Origin: Nocardioides sp. YR527
GTDB lineage: Bacteria; Actinomycetota; Actinomycetes; Propionibacteriales; Nocardioidaceae
Direction: 5' to 3'
Length of the DNA stretch: 64,000 nt
Assembly: GCF_900101045.1 (NCBI RefSeq)
Contig: NZ_FNFN01000004.1
Span: 372,001 to 436,000, forward strand
The position numbers and the translations under genes are program-made. The notes under the pieces were generated by a model that did not search any database, was not told where the DNA came from, and saw only the letters and a list, made by a program, of their open reading frames with translations. Of the stretch, positions 42,793-51,410 are shown piece by piece (the stretch's first letter is position 1; each line of letters begins with the position of its first letter).

Positions 42793-43478
42793 CGGGCCTG
42801 CTCCGGTCCGAGCGTGGAGGCGATCGCCTCGCGGATCGCGACCAGGTGCTCGCGGGTCAGAGCTGCCGCAGCGTCGGCGTCCCCGTCGCGTACGGCCTCG
42901 ACGATCCGGAGGTGGTCGGCGTGGTCGCGGTCGCGGTCGGTGTAGCGGTGCCGGATCTCGATCTGGTCGCGGGCCCTCACCTGCAGCAGCGCCTCGACGG
43001 TCTCGCGCAGCAGCAGGTTGCCCGAGGCGCCGGCGAGCGCGACGTGGAAGTGCAGCTCGGGCCGCTCGTCGGCGTACTGCGGCTTGAGCGAGTTGTCGGC
43101 CGAGAGGGTCAGCGCGGTGAGGTCCTCGTCGGTGCGCTGCGCGGCCGCGGCCGCCGCGACCGGCGGCTCGAGCACGATCCGGGCGTCGAGGAGCTCGAGG
43201 ACCGACTCGCTGCGCGACTCCGAGACATGCGGGTTGACCAGCAGCCGCCGGTTCACACCGCCGCTCACGTAGGTGCCCGATCCGTGCCGGAAGCGGATCA
43301 CGTCGGTCGCCTCCAGGCGGCGCAGCGCCTCCCGGATCGTCGGTGTGGTCACCTCGAACCGTTTGGCCAGCTCGCGGGAGGAGGCCAGGGCGTCGCCCGG
43401 CTCCAGGCCCGCGGCCTCGATCATGGCGACGATCCCGTCGGCGATGCGTTCAGAGAGCGATGATGTGTTGCTGGTCAC
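42789..43478 (-). CDS. FadR-type GntR regulator (FCD domain)
   Basis: 229 residues from a GTG at 43478. The N-terminal winged helix reads SSRELAKRFEVTTPTIREAL, then RRLEATDVIRFRHGSGTYV. The C-terminal FCD domain carries metal-binding His residues (DHADHLRIVEAVRDGDADAA and the EHLVAIREA end). A palindrome AAGTGA-N5-TCACTT lies four bases before the start, as expected for autorepression. It is the first gene of the creatininase-esterase-AbgT block. Confidence 0.9.
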   Translation of the reverse strand: MTSNTSSLSERIADGIVAMIEAAGLEPGDALASSRELAKRFEVTTPTIREALRRLEATDVIRFRHGSGTYVSGGVNRRLLVNPHVSESRSESVLELLDARIVLEPPVAAAAAAQRTDEDLTALTLSADNSLKPQYADERPELHFHVALAGASGNLLLRETVEALLQVRARDQIEIRHRYTDRDRDHADHLRIVEAVRDGDADAAAALTREHLVAIREAIASTLGPEQAR

Positions 43479-43481
43479 AGG

Positions 43482-43498
43482 AAGTGACTAAATCACTT
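43482..43498. promoter_or_regulatory. Candidate GntR/FadR operator AAGTGA-N5-TCACTT
   Basis: A perfect 6-base inverted repeat with a 5-base spacer lies directly upstream of the FadR-type gene (minus strand) in the divergent region shared with the LacI gene. Confidence 0.6.
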
Positions 43499-43527
43499 AT
43501 TGAATTACGCGTCAAGGGCGACGACGC

Positions 43528-43558
43528 TTGCAGACAGCTTGCGTAAAGCGGTTATATT
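43528..43558 (+). promoter_or_regulatory. Candidate promoter of the LacI gene
   Basis: TATATT at 43553-43558 is a strong -10 hexamer; TTGCAG at 43528 is a possible -35 with a 19-base spacer. The ATG at 43568 lies nine bases after TATATT, so the leader is very short. Confidence 0.5.
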
Positions 43559-43567
43559 CTTGCGCTC
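43537..43567. promoter_or_regulatory. Candidate LacI operators before the lacI-type gene
   Basis: GCTTGCGTAAAGC at 43537-43549 has TT-CG-AA symmetry usual for LacI-family sites. TTCTTGCGCTC at 43557-43567 ends exactly at the start codon and recurs at 44609-44619 before the alpha-glucosidase operon. Confidence 0.45.
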
Positions 43568-44587
43568 ATGAGTAGACGTCTTGCCGACGCAGCCGCCCGC
43601 GCCAAGGTCTCCGAGGCGACCGTGAGCCGGGTGCTCAACGGCAAGCCGGGGGTCTCGGAGGCGACCCGCGAACGGGTGCTGACCGCGCTCGACGTGCTCG
43701 GCTACGAGCGGCCGGTGAAGCTTCGCGGTGAGCGCGCCAGGCTGGTGGGTCTGGTGCTGCCCGAGCTGCAGAACCCGATCTTCCCGGCGCTCGCCGAGGT
43801 CCTCGGCGCCCACCTCGCCCAGCAGGGGCTGACCCCGGTGCTGTGCACGCAGACCGCCGGCGGTGTGACCGAGTCGGAGTACGTCGACCTGCTCCTGGAG
43901 CAGCAGGTGGCCGGGGTCGTCTTCGCCGGCGGCGCCTACGCGCAGCGGGACGCGGGCCATGCCCACTACGACCGTCTCGCCGGCCGCAACCTTCCCGTCG
44001 TGCTCATCAACGCGGCCATCGACGACCTGCCGTTTCCCCGCGTGGTCTGTGACGACGCCGATGCGATGGAGCAGGCCGCCGAGCACCTGATCGCGCTCGG
44101 GCACGAGCGGATAGGGCTGGTACTGGGCCCGCGTGACCACGTTCCCTCCGAGCGCAAGCTGGCTGCCTTCCGCGCCGTCTGCGACCGGACCGGGGTGCCG
44201 TTCGACGAGGATCTGGTCGTACGCAGCCTCTACTCGCTCCAGAGCGGACAGGCCTCTGCGGCGCGCCTGGTCGAGCAGGGCGCGACCGGCATCGTGTGCG
44301 CCAGTGACCCGCTCGCGCTGGGCGCGGTCAGGGCGGTGCGCCGGGCCCGGCTCTCGACGCCTGCGGACGTGTCGGTGATCGGCTTCGACGACTCGGCGTT
44401 CATGGCGTTCACCGACCCGCCGCTGACCACCATCCGGCAGCCGATCGAGGCGATGGGCCGGGCGGCGGTCGACTTCCTGGTGAGCCAGATCGACGGCACC
44501 CTCGGGCCGGTCGACGAGCTGCTCTTCGAGGGCGAGCTGGTGGTCCGGCGGTCTACCGGACCCGCAAGCCGGCGCGCAAAGTCCTGA
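43568..44587 (+). CDS. LacI family transcriptional regulator
   Basis: 339 residues. The LacI DNA-binding head is plain: LADAAARAKVSEATVSRVLN followed by GKPGVSEATRERVLTALDVL. The effector domain has the periplasmic-binding-protein fold (LVGLVLPELQNPIFPALAEV, and FDDSAFMAFTDPPLTTIRQP near the end). It lies just before the alpha-glucosidase/sugar ABC operon on the same strand and shares sequence elements with that operon's upstream region, so it most likely represses sugar uptake and its own gene, with a maltose- or isomaltose-like inducer. Confidence 0.92.
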   Translation: MSRRLADAAARAKVSEATVSRVLNGKPGVSEATRERVLTALDVLGYERPVKLRGERARLVGLVLPELQNPIFPALAEVLGAHLAQQGLTPVLCTQTAGGVTESEYVDLLLEQQVAGVVFAGGAYAQRDAGHAHYDRLAGRNLPVVLINAAIDDLPFPRVVCDDADAMEQAAEHLIALGHERIGLVLGPRDHVPSERKLAAFRAVCDRTGVPFDEDLVVRSLYSLQSGQASAARLVEQGATGIVCASDPLALGAVRAVRRARLSTPADVSVIGFDDSAFMAFTDPPLTTIRQPIEAMGRAAVDFLVSQIDGTLGPVDELLFEGELVVRRSTGPASRRAKS

Positions 44588-44591
44588 AATT

Positions 44592-44619
44592 AATTACGCA
44601 CTGTCAAGTTCTTGCGCTC
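44592..44619 (+). promoter_or_regulatory. Shared elements upstream of the alpha-glucosidase operon
   Basis: AATTACGC at 44592-44599 and GTCAAG at 44603-44608 also occur at 43503-43516, and TTCTTGCGCTC at 44609-44619 recurs at 43557-43567. The repeated set suggests a LacI operator region. Confidence 0.45.
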
Positions 44620-44703
44620 CTTCTGTGGCTGGCTCTACGGTCGCTGCACGCCGTCAAGGTGATGGCGATCACATGAGTGTGAACTGCCGAGAACGGAGTG
44701 CCC

Positions 44704-46383
44704 GTGACCGCCACGGAATCTCGACGGAGCGAGCCGGCACCGGCGTCGCTCCCGGTCTTCACCGAGCGCCCCGCCGACTGGTGGCGCTCCGCGGCGATCT
44801 ATCAGATCTACCCGCGCAGCTTCGCCGACGCCAACGGCGACGGCACCGGTGACCTGGCCGGGGTGCGGGCCCGCCTGACCTACCTGCGCGACCTCGGGGT
44901 CGACGCGATCTGGTTCACCCCGTGGTTCCCCTCGCCGATGGCGGACGGGGGCTACGACGTCGCCGACTACCGTGCGATCGACCCGGTCTTCGGCGACCTC
45001 GCCGAGGCGGAGGCGCTGATCCGGGACGCCCTCGAGCTCGGCATCCGCACGATCATCGACATCGTCCCCAACCACGTCTCGGACCAGCACCGATGGTTCC
45101 GGGCCGCGGTCGCCGCCGGGCCCGGGGCACCCGAGCGGGAGCGGTTCTGGTTCCGAGACGGCCGCGGCGCCGATGGCGAGCTGCCGCCCAACGACTGGAC
45201 CTCGGAGTTCGGCGGCACGCCATGGACCCGGCTGACGACCCCCGACGGCGTCCCCGAGCAGTGGTACCTGCACCTCTTCTCCGCCGAGCAGCCCGACCTC
45301 AACTGGCAGCACGAGGACGTACGCCTCGAGCACGAGGAGATCCTGCGGTTCTGGTTCGACCGGGAAGTCGCCGGGATCCGGATCGACTCCGCCGCCCTGC
45401 TCGCCAAGGACCCGGACCTCCCCGACGTCCCCGCCGACCCGCGACCGGGCGAGCACCCCTACGTCGACCGCGAGGAGCTCCAGGAGATCTACCGCGGCTG
45501 GCGCCGGATCGCCCAGGAGTACGGCACCGACCGCGCCCTGATCGGCGAGGTCTGGCTCCCCGACACCGCCAGGTTCATCCGCTACCTGCGCCCCGACGTG
45601 CTGCACGCGGCGTTCAACTTCGACTTCATGACCGCGCCGTGGGACGCCGAGGCGCTGCGTACCTCCATCGAGACGACGCTGCGCGTGCACGGCGAGGCCG
45701 ATGCGCCGGCCACCTGGGTGCTCTCCAACCACGACGTCACCCGGCCGGTGACCCGCTACGGCCGCGCGGACACCGCGTTCGCTTTCGAGACCAAGCGTTT
45801 CGGCACCCCGACCGACCGAGCTCTCGGCGAGCGGCGGGCACGCGCGGCGGCGATGCTGGCGATGGGGCTGCCCGGGGCGTACTACCTCTACCAGGGCGAG
45901 GAGCTGGGCCTGGACGAGGCCGACATCCCGCCCGACCGGATCCAGGACCCGATGCACTTCCGCAGCGGTGGCGTCGACCCCGGCCGGGACGGCTGCCGGG
46001 TGCCGCTGCCGTGGAGCGGGGACCGGCCGCCGTACGGCTTCAGCCCGGCAGGCGTGAAGACCTGGCTGCCCCAGCCCGAGGGCTGGGCGCAGCGGACGGC
46101 GCAGGCGCAGTCGGCCGACCCGCGCTCGATGCTCTCGCTGCACCGGATGGCGCTGCTGATCAGGCGTACGCACCCCGACCTCGTCACCGGCGACTTCAGC
46201 TGGATCGACACCGCCCCCGGGATCCTCGCCTTCCGCCGCGGCGCCCATTTCGCCTGCGTGGTCAACCTGACCGACACCCCCGTGGAGCTGCCGAGCAGCG
46301 ACCACGTCTGGCTCGCCAGCTCGCCGCTCGAGGCGGGCCGGCTCCTTCCCGATGCCGCGGTCTGGCTGCGGCCCACGACCTGA
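44704..46383 (+). CDS. Alpha-glucosidase, glycoside hydrolase family 13
   Basis: 559 residues. GGAG lies five bases before the GTG at 44704; a GTG at 44698 would sit on the ribosome-binding site. GH13 signatures are the start AIYQIYPRSFADANGDGTGD, the IDIVPNHVSDQH region, nucleophile D228 (GIRIDSAAL), acid E282 (LIGEVWLPD) and H343-D344 (LSNHDV). It matches oligo-1,6-glucosidase/maltase-type enzymes in the cytoplasm (no signal peptide) that release glucose from imported oligosaccharides. It opens the sugar uptake operon. Confidence 0.93.
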   Translation: MTATESRRSEPAPASLPVFTERPADWWRSAAIYQIYPRSFADANGDGTGDLAGVRARLTYLRDLGVDAIWFTPWFPSPMADGGYDVADYRAIDPVFGDLAEAEALIRDALELGIRTIIDIVPNHVSDQHRWFRAAVAAGPGAPERERFWFRDGRGADGELPPNDWTSEFGGTPWTRLTTPDGVPEQWYLHLFSAEQPDLNWQHEDVRLEHEEILRFWFDREVAGIRIDSAALLAKDPDLPDVPADPRPGEHPYVDREELQEIYRGWRRIAQEYGTDRALIGEVWLPDTARFIRYLRPDVLHAAFNFDFMTAPWDAEALRTSIETTLRVHGEADAPATWVLSNHDVTRPVTRYGRADTAFAFETKRFGTPTDRALGERRARAAAMLAMGLPGAYYLYQGEELGLDEADIPPDRIQDPMHFRSGGVDPGRDGCRVPLPWSGDRPPYGFSPAGVKTWLPQPEGWAQRTAQAQSADPRSMLSLHRMALLIRRTHPDLVTGDFSWIDTAPGILAFRRGAHFACVVNLTDTPVELPSSDHVWLASSPLEAGRLLPDAAVWLRPTT

Positions 46384-46413
46384 GACCCCACCACAACATC
46401 CAGGAGACAGACC

Positions 46414-47781
46414 ATGAGAACCACTCGGTTGCGCAGCGTCGCGCTCGCCGCGGTCGCGGCTGTCGTGCTCGGCTCGCTCGCCGCTTGCGGCGAGACGTCG
46501 GACGACGGCGACGGCGTCACCATCACCGTCGAGGGCTGGCGCCCCGGCGACAAGCAGGCCACGATCGACGCCGTCAAGGCGCAGGCGGCGGCCTTCAACA
46601 AGGAGCATCCCGACATCACCGTGAAACCGGTGGAGTGGCAGTGGAACGCACAGACCTTCCCCGCCCAGCTCTCCGGCGGCACGCTCCCGATCTCGTTCCG
46701 GGTGCCGTTCACCGACACCAAGGGTCTCGTCGAGCGCAAGCAGGTCGCCGACGTCGACGCGGAGGTCCGTGAGCTGCCCTACTTCGACCAGCTCAACCCG
46801 ACGGTGCTGGCCGCGGCGCAGGGCACCGACGGGAAGGTCTACGGGCTGCCCTCCGACGTCTACGCCAACGCGCTCCACTACAACCGCGACCTGTTCACGA
46901 AGGCCGGCCTCGACCCCGACAAGCCGCCGACCACGTGGGAGGAGCTGCGGGCCGCGGCCAAGCAGATCAACGAGCGGACCGGTGCCACCGGTTATGCCGA
47001 GATGACCACGGGCAACACCGGTGGCTGGATCCTCACGACCCTCACCTACGCCCTCGGCGGCCGGATGGAGACGCAGGACGGGGACACGTTCACCGCGACC
47101 GTCGACAACCCGCAGACGGAAGAGGCGCTCCAGCTGCTGCACGACATGCGCTGGACCGACAAGTCCTTCTCCGGCAGCACGGCCTACGACTGGAACAGCA
47201 TCAACCAGGCGTTCGCGGCGGGGAAGGTCGCGATGTTCATCAGCGGCTCGGACGTCTACAACTCCCTCGTCACCACCGCGGCGATCGACCCGAAGTCGTA
47301 CGGGCTCACCGCGGTCCCGATGGGGGACTCGGCCGACGCCGGCGCGCTCGGCGGCGGCTCGGTCAACGTCGTCAGCGCCAAGGCGAGCGAGGCGGAGGCC
47401 GAGGCGGCCGTGGCCTGGGCGGACTTCTTCCGGGTCCGCAAGTACACCGACGAGTCGGCGGCCGTCGCCGACGCGAAGACCCAGACCGCTGCCGAGCAGC
47501 CCGTGGGGACGCCGACCTTCCCGATCTTCGACGAGACCTCCTACACCACCTACCAGGGCTGGGTGAAGGACTACGTCAACGTGCCGCTGGACCAGATGAC
47601 CGGCTACACCTCGCGGATGTTCGACCTCACCCTGGTCGCCGAGCCGCCCGCCCAGACCCAGGCCGTGTACGGCGCGCTCGACCCGGTCGTGCAGAAGGTG
47701 CTCAGCGACGAGAACGCAGACATCCCCGCGCTGCTGAAGGACGCCGACGCCTCGGTGCAGCAGATCCTGGACAAGGGGTGA
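46414..47781 (+). CDS. Sugar ABC transporter substrate-binding lipoprotein
   Basis: 455 residues. The N-terminus is a lipoprotein signal with the lipobox LAAC (VLGSLAACGETS), so the mature protein is anchored outside the membrane. The mature part is SBP family 1: VEGWRPGDKQATIDAVKAQA, EWQWNAQTFPAQLSGGTLPI and LPSDVYANALHYNRDLFTKA are typical. It should bind an alpha-glucoside, given the enzyme upstream. CAGGAGA precedes the ATG. The next gene starts within the overlap of its stop. Confidence 0.93.
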   Translation: MRTTRLRSVALAAVAAVVLGSLAACGETSDDGDGVTITVEGWRPGDKQATIDAVKAQAAAFNKEHPDITVKPVEWQWNAQTFPAQLSGGTLPISFRVPFTDTKGLVERKQVADVDAEVRELPYFDQLNPTVLAAAQGTDGKVYGLPSDVYANALHYNRDLFTKAGLDPDKPPTTWEELRAAAKQINERTGATGYAEMTTGNTGGWILTTLTYALGGRMETQDGDTFTATVDNPQTEEALQLLHDMRWTDKSFSGSTAYDWNSINQAFAAGKVAMFISGSDVYNSLVTTAAIDPKSYGLTAVPMGDSADAGALGGGSVNVVSAKASEAEAEAAVAWADFFRVRKYTDESAAVADAKTQTAAEQPVGTPTFPIFDETSYTTYQGWVKDYVNVPLDQMTGYTSRMFDLTLVAEPPAQTQAVYGALDPVVQKVLSDENADIPALLKDADASVQQILDKG

Positions 47782-47783
47782 GG

Positions 47784-48749
47784 GTGGCCGTCGACATCTC
47801 CCGCGTGAGTGGGCCGGCCCTCGTGAGAGGGCCGGCTCGCCGGCGTACGTCCTTCGTCTCCGGGCTCGCGAGGTGGTGGCGCGGCAGCGCGGCGACCGTG
47901 GTCTTCCTGCTGCCGATGCTCCTCGTCTTCGGGCTGTTCTCGTGGTGGCCGATCGCCCGGACCGTGGTCATGAGCCTGCAGGAGACCAACCTCGTCGGGC
48001 CCGCGGCATGGGTGGGCCTGGACAACTTCCGCACCGTGCTCAGCGACCCGCTGCTCCCGGTGGCGCTGCGCAACACGGCCGTCTTCGCGGCGATCGCGTT
48101 CGTCTTCGGCTACCCGATCCCGCTGGTCATGGCGGTGGTGTTCAGCTCGCTGCGGAAGCTGCGCGGCCTCTACGCCTGCCTGGCCTACCTGCCGGTCGTG
48201 GTGCCGCCGGCGGTGGCGGTGCTGCTGTGGAAGACCTTCTACGACGCCGGGTCCGGGGGAGTGTTCAACACGGTCCTGGGCTGGGTCGGGCTCGGGCCGG
48301 TGCCGTGGCTGGAGTCGGCCGACTGGGTGCTGCCCTCGCTGGTGATGGAGGCGACCTGGGCCGCGGCCGGCGGCACGGTGATCATCTATCTCGCGGCGCT
48401 GACCACGGTGCCGCAGGAGCTCTACGACGCCGCCTCGGCCGATGGCGCGGGCGTGCTCGGCAAGGTCTGGCACGTCACCCTGCCGCACCTTCGCCCGGTC
48501 CTGCTGATCACCTTGATCCTCCAGATCATCGGCACCGCCCAGGTCTTCCTGGAGCCCTACCTCTTCACCGGCGGCGGTCCCTCGCACGCGTCCTTGACGC
48601 TGCTGCTCCTGATCTACGAGTACGCCTTCGGCAGCACCACCGGCGGCGGCGACTACGGCCCGGCGACCGCGCTGAGCCTGATGATGGCGGTCGGGCTGGC
48701 GCTGCTGTCGTGGATCTACTTCCGGCTGACTCGCGGCTGGAGCGACTGA
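47784..48749 (+). CDS. Sugar ABC transporter permease, MalF type
   Basis: 321 residues from the GTG at 47784, with AAGGGG five bases upstream; a GTG at 47778 overlapping the previous stop is an alternative. Six helices are predicted, and the EAA loop is EELYDAASADGAGVLGKVWH-like (QELYDAASADGAG). A long first periplasmic loop as in MalF is absent. The protein pairs with the next permease to form the channel. Its TGA shares a base with the next ATG. Confidence 0.9.
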   Translation: MAVDISRVSGPALVRGPARRRTSFVSGLARWWRGSAATVVFLLPMLLVFGLFSWWPIARTVVMSLQETNLVGPAAWVGLDNFRTVLSDPLLPVALRNTAVFAAIAFVFGYPIPLVMAVVFSSLRKLRGLYACLAYLPVVVPPAVAVLLWKTFYDAGSGGVFNTVLGWVGLGPVPWLESADWVLPSLVMEATWAAAGGTVIIYLAALTTVPQELYDAASADGAGVLGKVWHVTLPHLRPVLLITLILQIIGTAQVFLEPYLFTGGGPSHASLTLLLLIYEYAFGSTTGGGDYGPATALSLMMAVGLALLSWIYFRLTRGWSD

Positions 48750-49618
48750 TGAGCTTCGTCTCCTCCCTCGACCGGCGGCGTACGTCGGTGCGCTGGGGTC
48801 TCCGCGGTGTGCAGGCGGCGATGCTGCTCGCACTGGTGGTGGTCTGTCTCGGGCCGCTGCTGTGGCTCGCGAAGTCGGCGGTGACGCCCACCCAGGACAC
48901 GCTGCGCTCGCCGATCTCGCTGTGGCCGAACGGGCCGGACCTCTCGATCGTGACGCAGGCGTGGACCGAGCTCGGCCTGTCGGCCTACCTGGTCAACACG
49001 GTGGTCATCGCCGCCGGGTCCTGGGCCGTCCAGGTGCTGGTCGCCACGACCGCGGGCTATGCGCTCTCGGTGCTTCGGCCGCGGTTCGGACGGATCATCT
49101 ACGCAGCCGTGCTCGCCACCATGTTCGTGCCGATCGTGCTGCTGCTCGTCCCGCTCTACCTCACCGTGCTGAGCCTGCCGGTCGTGCACTGGTCCCTGGT
49201 CGGGACGTACGCAGGCGCCTTCCTGCCCGCGGGCGCCTCGGCGTTCAACGTGGTGATCATGAAGCGGTTCTTCGACAGCCTGCCCCGCGAGATCCTGGAC
49301 GCCGCGCGGATCGACGGCGCCGGGCCGTACCGGCTCTTCTGGTCGGTGGTCCTGCCGATGTCGCGGCCGGTGCTCGGTGTGGTGTCGGTCTTCGCCGTCC
49401 TGGCCGCGTGGAAGGACTTCATCTGGCCCCTGATCGTGCTGCCCGACCCGGCCAAGCAGCCCATCGCGGTCCGGCTGCCGTCCATCGCCCCGACCACCGA
49501 CCTCTCCGTCCTGCTCGCCGCGATGGCGATCTCCGCGGCGCTGCCGATCCTCTTCTTCCTCCTCTTCCAGCGGCTCTTCCTGCACAGCGAGGGGCTCGAG
49601 GGGGCGGTGAAGGGATAG
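48749..49618 (+). CDS. Sugar ABC transporter permease, MalG type
   Basis: 289 residues with six helices and the EAA loop REILDAARIDGAGPYRLFW. The start overlaps the previous stop as TGATG. The operon ends here without an ATPase gene, so a shared MsmK-like ATPase encoded elsewhere is needed for function. A short hairpin (GACGG/CCGTC at 49645-49660) follows and overlaps the end of the convergent universal stress gene. Confidence 0.92.
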   Translation: MSFVSSLDRRRTSVRWGLRGVQAAMLLALVVVCLGPLLWLAKSAVTPTQDTLRSPISLWPNGPDLSIVTQAWTELGLSAYLVNTVVIAAGSWAVQVLVATTAGYALSVLRPRFGRIIYAAVLATMFVPIVLLLVPLYLTVLSLPVVHWSLVGTYAGAFLPAGASAFNVVIMKRFFDSLPREILDAARIDGAGPYRLFWSVVLPMSRPVLGVVSVFAVLAAWKDFIWPLIVLPDPAKQPIAVRLPSIAPTTDLSVLLAAMAISAALPILFFLLFQRLFLHSEGLEGAVKG

Positions 49619-49658
49619 GCCAAGCGATCGGGCCTGCGGTTCGGGACGGTCGAGTCCG

Positions 49659-50582
49659 TCACCCCGGCAGCGGAAGCACGTCGACCGGGCAGGCAGCTTC
49701 ACGCAGCAGGGCCCGGGTGACGCCACCCAGATGTGGGAAGGCAAGAAGGTGCGATGCGCGTCCCACGACGAGGAGGGTGGCGGCGTCCCCGGCTGCCACC
49801 AGCGCATCGGCAGGTGCCTCGGCGAGGACCCGGCCCTCGAGCGATGTCCGAGCGTTCTCGGGCGCCTGCGACCGAGCTCTCTCGATGAGGTCCGCCAGGT
49901 ATCGCTCGGCGCGTGTCTTCCATTCGTGGGTCGTGACGTGGTCGGCGAACTCGCCGTGGAGAGCCATCAGGTCGAGACCGTGGAGAACTGTCACCGGCTC
50001 GTCCAGGCGGCTCGCTTCGTCGAGGCCATGAGCCAGCACCTGGTCGTCGGTCTTGTCGTTGCCGACGCCGACGACGACGCCGGTGCGTCCATCGGCCGAC
50101 CAACCCTCGGGGACGACGGTGACCGGACAGTGGGCGTGCGCGGCGACGTGGGCGGAGACGGACCCGGTGAAGACCCGGCGGACGCGGGAGATCGCCCGGC
50201 GTTGGAGCATGACCCGGTGAGCGCCTTCGGACTCCTTGATCAGGACGTGCGCCGCATGGCCGCGCAACAGCTCGCCGGTGACCTCGACCGCGCCGTCGAC
50301 GATGTCTCGGATGCGAGCGGTCGCCTCGGACAGACGCTGCTCGGCCAGCCGTCCGACCGCGGAGTCGTCGATGATCATCGACCGCGGCTCCATCGCGCCG
50401 GGGAGCCCGAGGATCGGATCCCCGAACAGGACATTGGCCTGGACGACGTACACCAGACGCAGCGGGTGTCCGCCGGTCGCCGCCAGGCGACCGGCATGCT
50501 CCAGCAGCGCGGTCTGTGTCGACGGGTCCAGGATGCCGACGAGGACGGGCGCGGCGGGAACGGGCTCGGCCGGGGTGGTCAT
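49659..50582 (-). CDS. Universal stress protein, two UspA domains
   Basis: 307 residues from the ATG at 50582, overlapping the upstream small gene's stop as ATGA. Two tandem Usp domains are visible. The first starts VLVGILDPSTQTALLEHAGR and ends GSVSAHVAAHAHCPVTVVPE; the second has GVVVGVGNDKTDDQVLAHGL and ends VVGRASHLLAFPHLGGVTRA. The G-2x-G-9x-G ATP-binding spacing is partly kept. Such tandem Usp proteins mark hypoxia or dormancy regulons in Actinobacteria. It is the last gene of an operon with the CBS-BON and small secreted genes. Confidence 0.9.
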   Translation of the reverse strand: MTTPAEPVPAAPVLVGILDPSTQTALLEHAGRLAATGGHPLRLVYVVQANVLFGDPILGLPGAMEPRSMIIDDSAVGRLAEQRLSEATARIRDIVDGAVEVTGELLRGHAAHVLIKESEGAHRVMLQRRAISRVRRVFTGSVSAHVAAHAHCPVTVVPEGWSADGRTGVVVGVGNDKTDDQVLAHGLDEASRLDEPVTVLHGLDLMALHGEFADHVTTHEWKTRAERYLADLIERARSQAPENARTSLEGRVLAEAPADALVAAGDAATLLVVGRASHLLAFPHLGGVTRALLREAACPVDVLPLPG

Positions 50583-50785
50583 GTCATCACGCACACGTGG
50601 TCGGCGGTGAAGCCGTGGAATCCCTGGTGCATGCCCGGGTTGTGCGTGCCGTCGAAACCGACGGCCTGGGTGTAGTGGACGACATGCTGCCCGAACTCAC
50701 GCCCGTCTGCCGCAGCGGCTGCTGTCGGGAGGAGGAGAGCGGTGCCGGCTGCCGCCGCTACCACGACGATGGCGAGGCGTCTCAT
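50579..50785 (-). CDS. Small secreted protein, 68 residues, of unknown function
   Basis: The N-terminus is a signal peptide (MRRLAIVVVAAAAGTALLLP, then TAAAAADG). The mature part is about 40 residues: REFGQHVVHYTQAVGFDGTH followed by NPGMHQGFHGFTADH. The GF.G.HNPG.H.G motif recurs in small secreted actinobacterial proteins from memory, but no function is known. The many His residues could bind metal. The ATG lies seven bases after the CBS gene stop and its stop overlaps the Usp gene, so it is part of the stress operon. Confidence 0.75.
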   Translation of the reverse strand: MRRLAIVVVAAAAGTALLLPTAAAAADGREFGQHVVHYTQAVGFDGTHNPGMHQGFHGFTADHVCVMT

Positions 50786-50792
50786 GGTGAGG

Positions 50793-51410
50793 TCACTCCT
50801 CGGTGTTCAAGGCTTCCGGCTGGTCGATCCGCACCCGGGTGACTCCGGCGACCGTCGCCGCGGCGGACTCGGCCAGGGCGCGGTCCTTCGGCGTGTTCGG
50901 CCCGCTGATCACGACACTCCCGTCGGCGACCACGACGAGCCAGTCGGGGTGCCCGAGCTTGGTGATGAGCGTGGTGAGCTCCTGATCCAGCGTGTCGTCG
51001 TCGCGGGCCAGGGCGGCCGCCACGTCGCTTCTGCTGATCACACCGACCAGGACGTCGTCGTCATCGAGGACCGGCAGGCTCTTCAGAGCCCGCTCGGCCA
51101 TGATGTCCACGGCGACCGACACCTCCGAGCCATCGCGCACGGCGACCGTCACCGGGTTCATCACCCGCTCGACGTACGCGGGGGGCAGCTCGGTCACCGG
51201 ATCCGGTGAGAGCAGGTGGGCGCGCGGGTCCGGCAGGACACGGTCGCGGATCAGGTCGATCTCGGCGACGACGCCGCAGACCTGTCCCGAGGAGGTCACC
51301 ACCGGCATCGCGGTGATGTGATGGTCACGAAGAAGCGCGAGCGCCTCCCGGACGGGAGTGTCTCTCCGTGCGGTGACGGGCGATGAGGTCATGATCTCTC
51401 GGACCAGCAT
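50793..51410 (-). CDS. CBS domain pair with C-terminal BON domain
   Basis: 205 residues from the ATG at 51410. Two CBS domains (MTSSPVTARRDTPVREALAL, and MNPVTVAVRDGSEVSVAVDI) are followed by a BON domain (LITKLGHPDWLVVVADGSVV). CBS pairs sense adenosine nucleotides; BON domains bind membranes or ligands. The M. tuberculosis CBS protein Hrp1 belongs to the DosR regulon, but lacks BON. The gene heads the three-gene stress operon and faces carbamate kinase across a gap with DosR-like boxes. Confidence 0.9.
   Translation of the reverse strand: MLVREIMTSSPVTARRDTPVREALALLRDHHITAMPVVTSSGQVCGVVAEIDLIRDRVLPDPRAHLLSPDPVTELPPAYVERVMNPVTVAVRDGSEVSVAVDIMAERALKSLPVLDDDDVLVGVISRSDVAAALARDDDTLDQELTTLITKLGHPDWLVVVADGSVVISGPNTPKDRALAESAAATVAGVTRVRIDQPEALNTEE

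Noticed and set aside
44698-44703. GTG at 44698 as start of the alpha-glucosidase
   Set aside because: It overlaps the GGAG ribosome-binding site, which is correctly spaced for the GTG at 44704.
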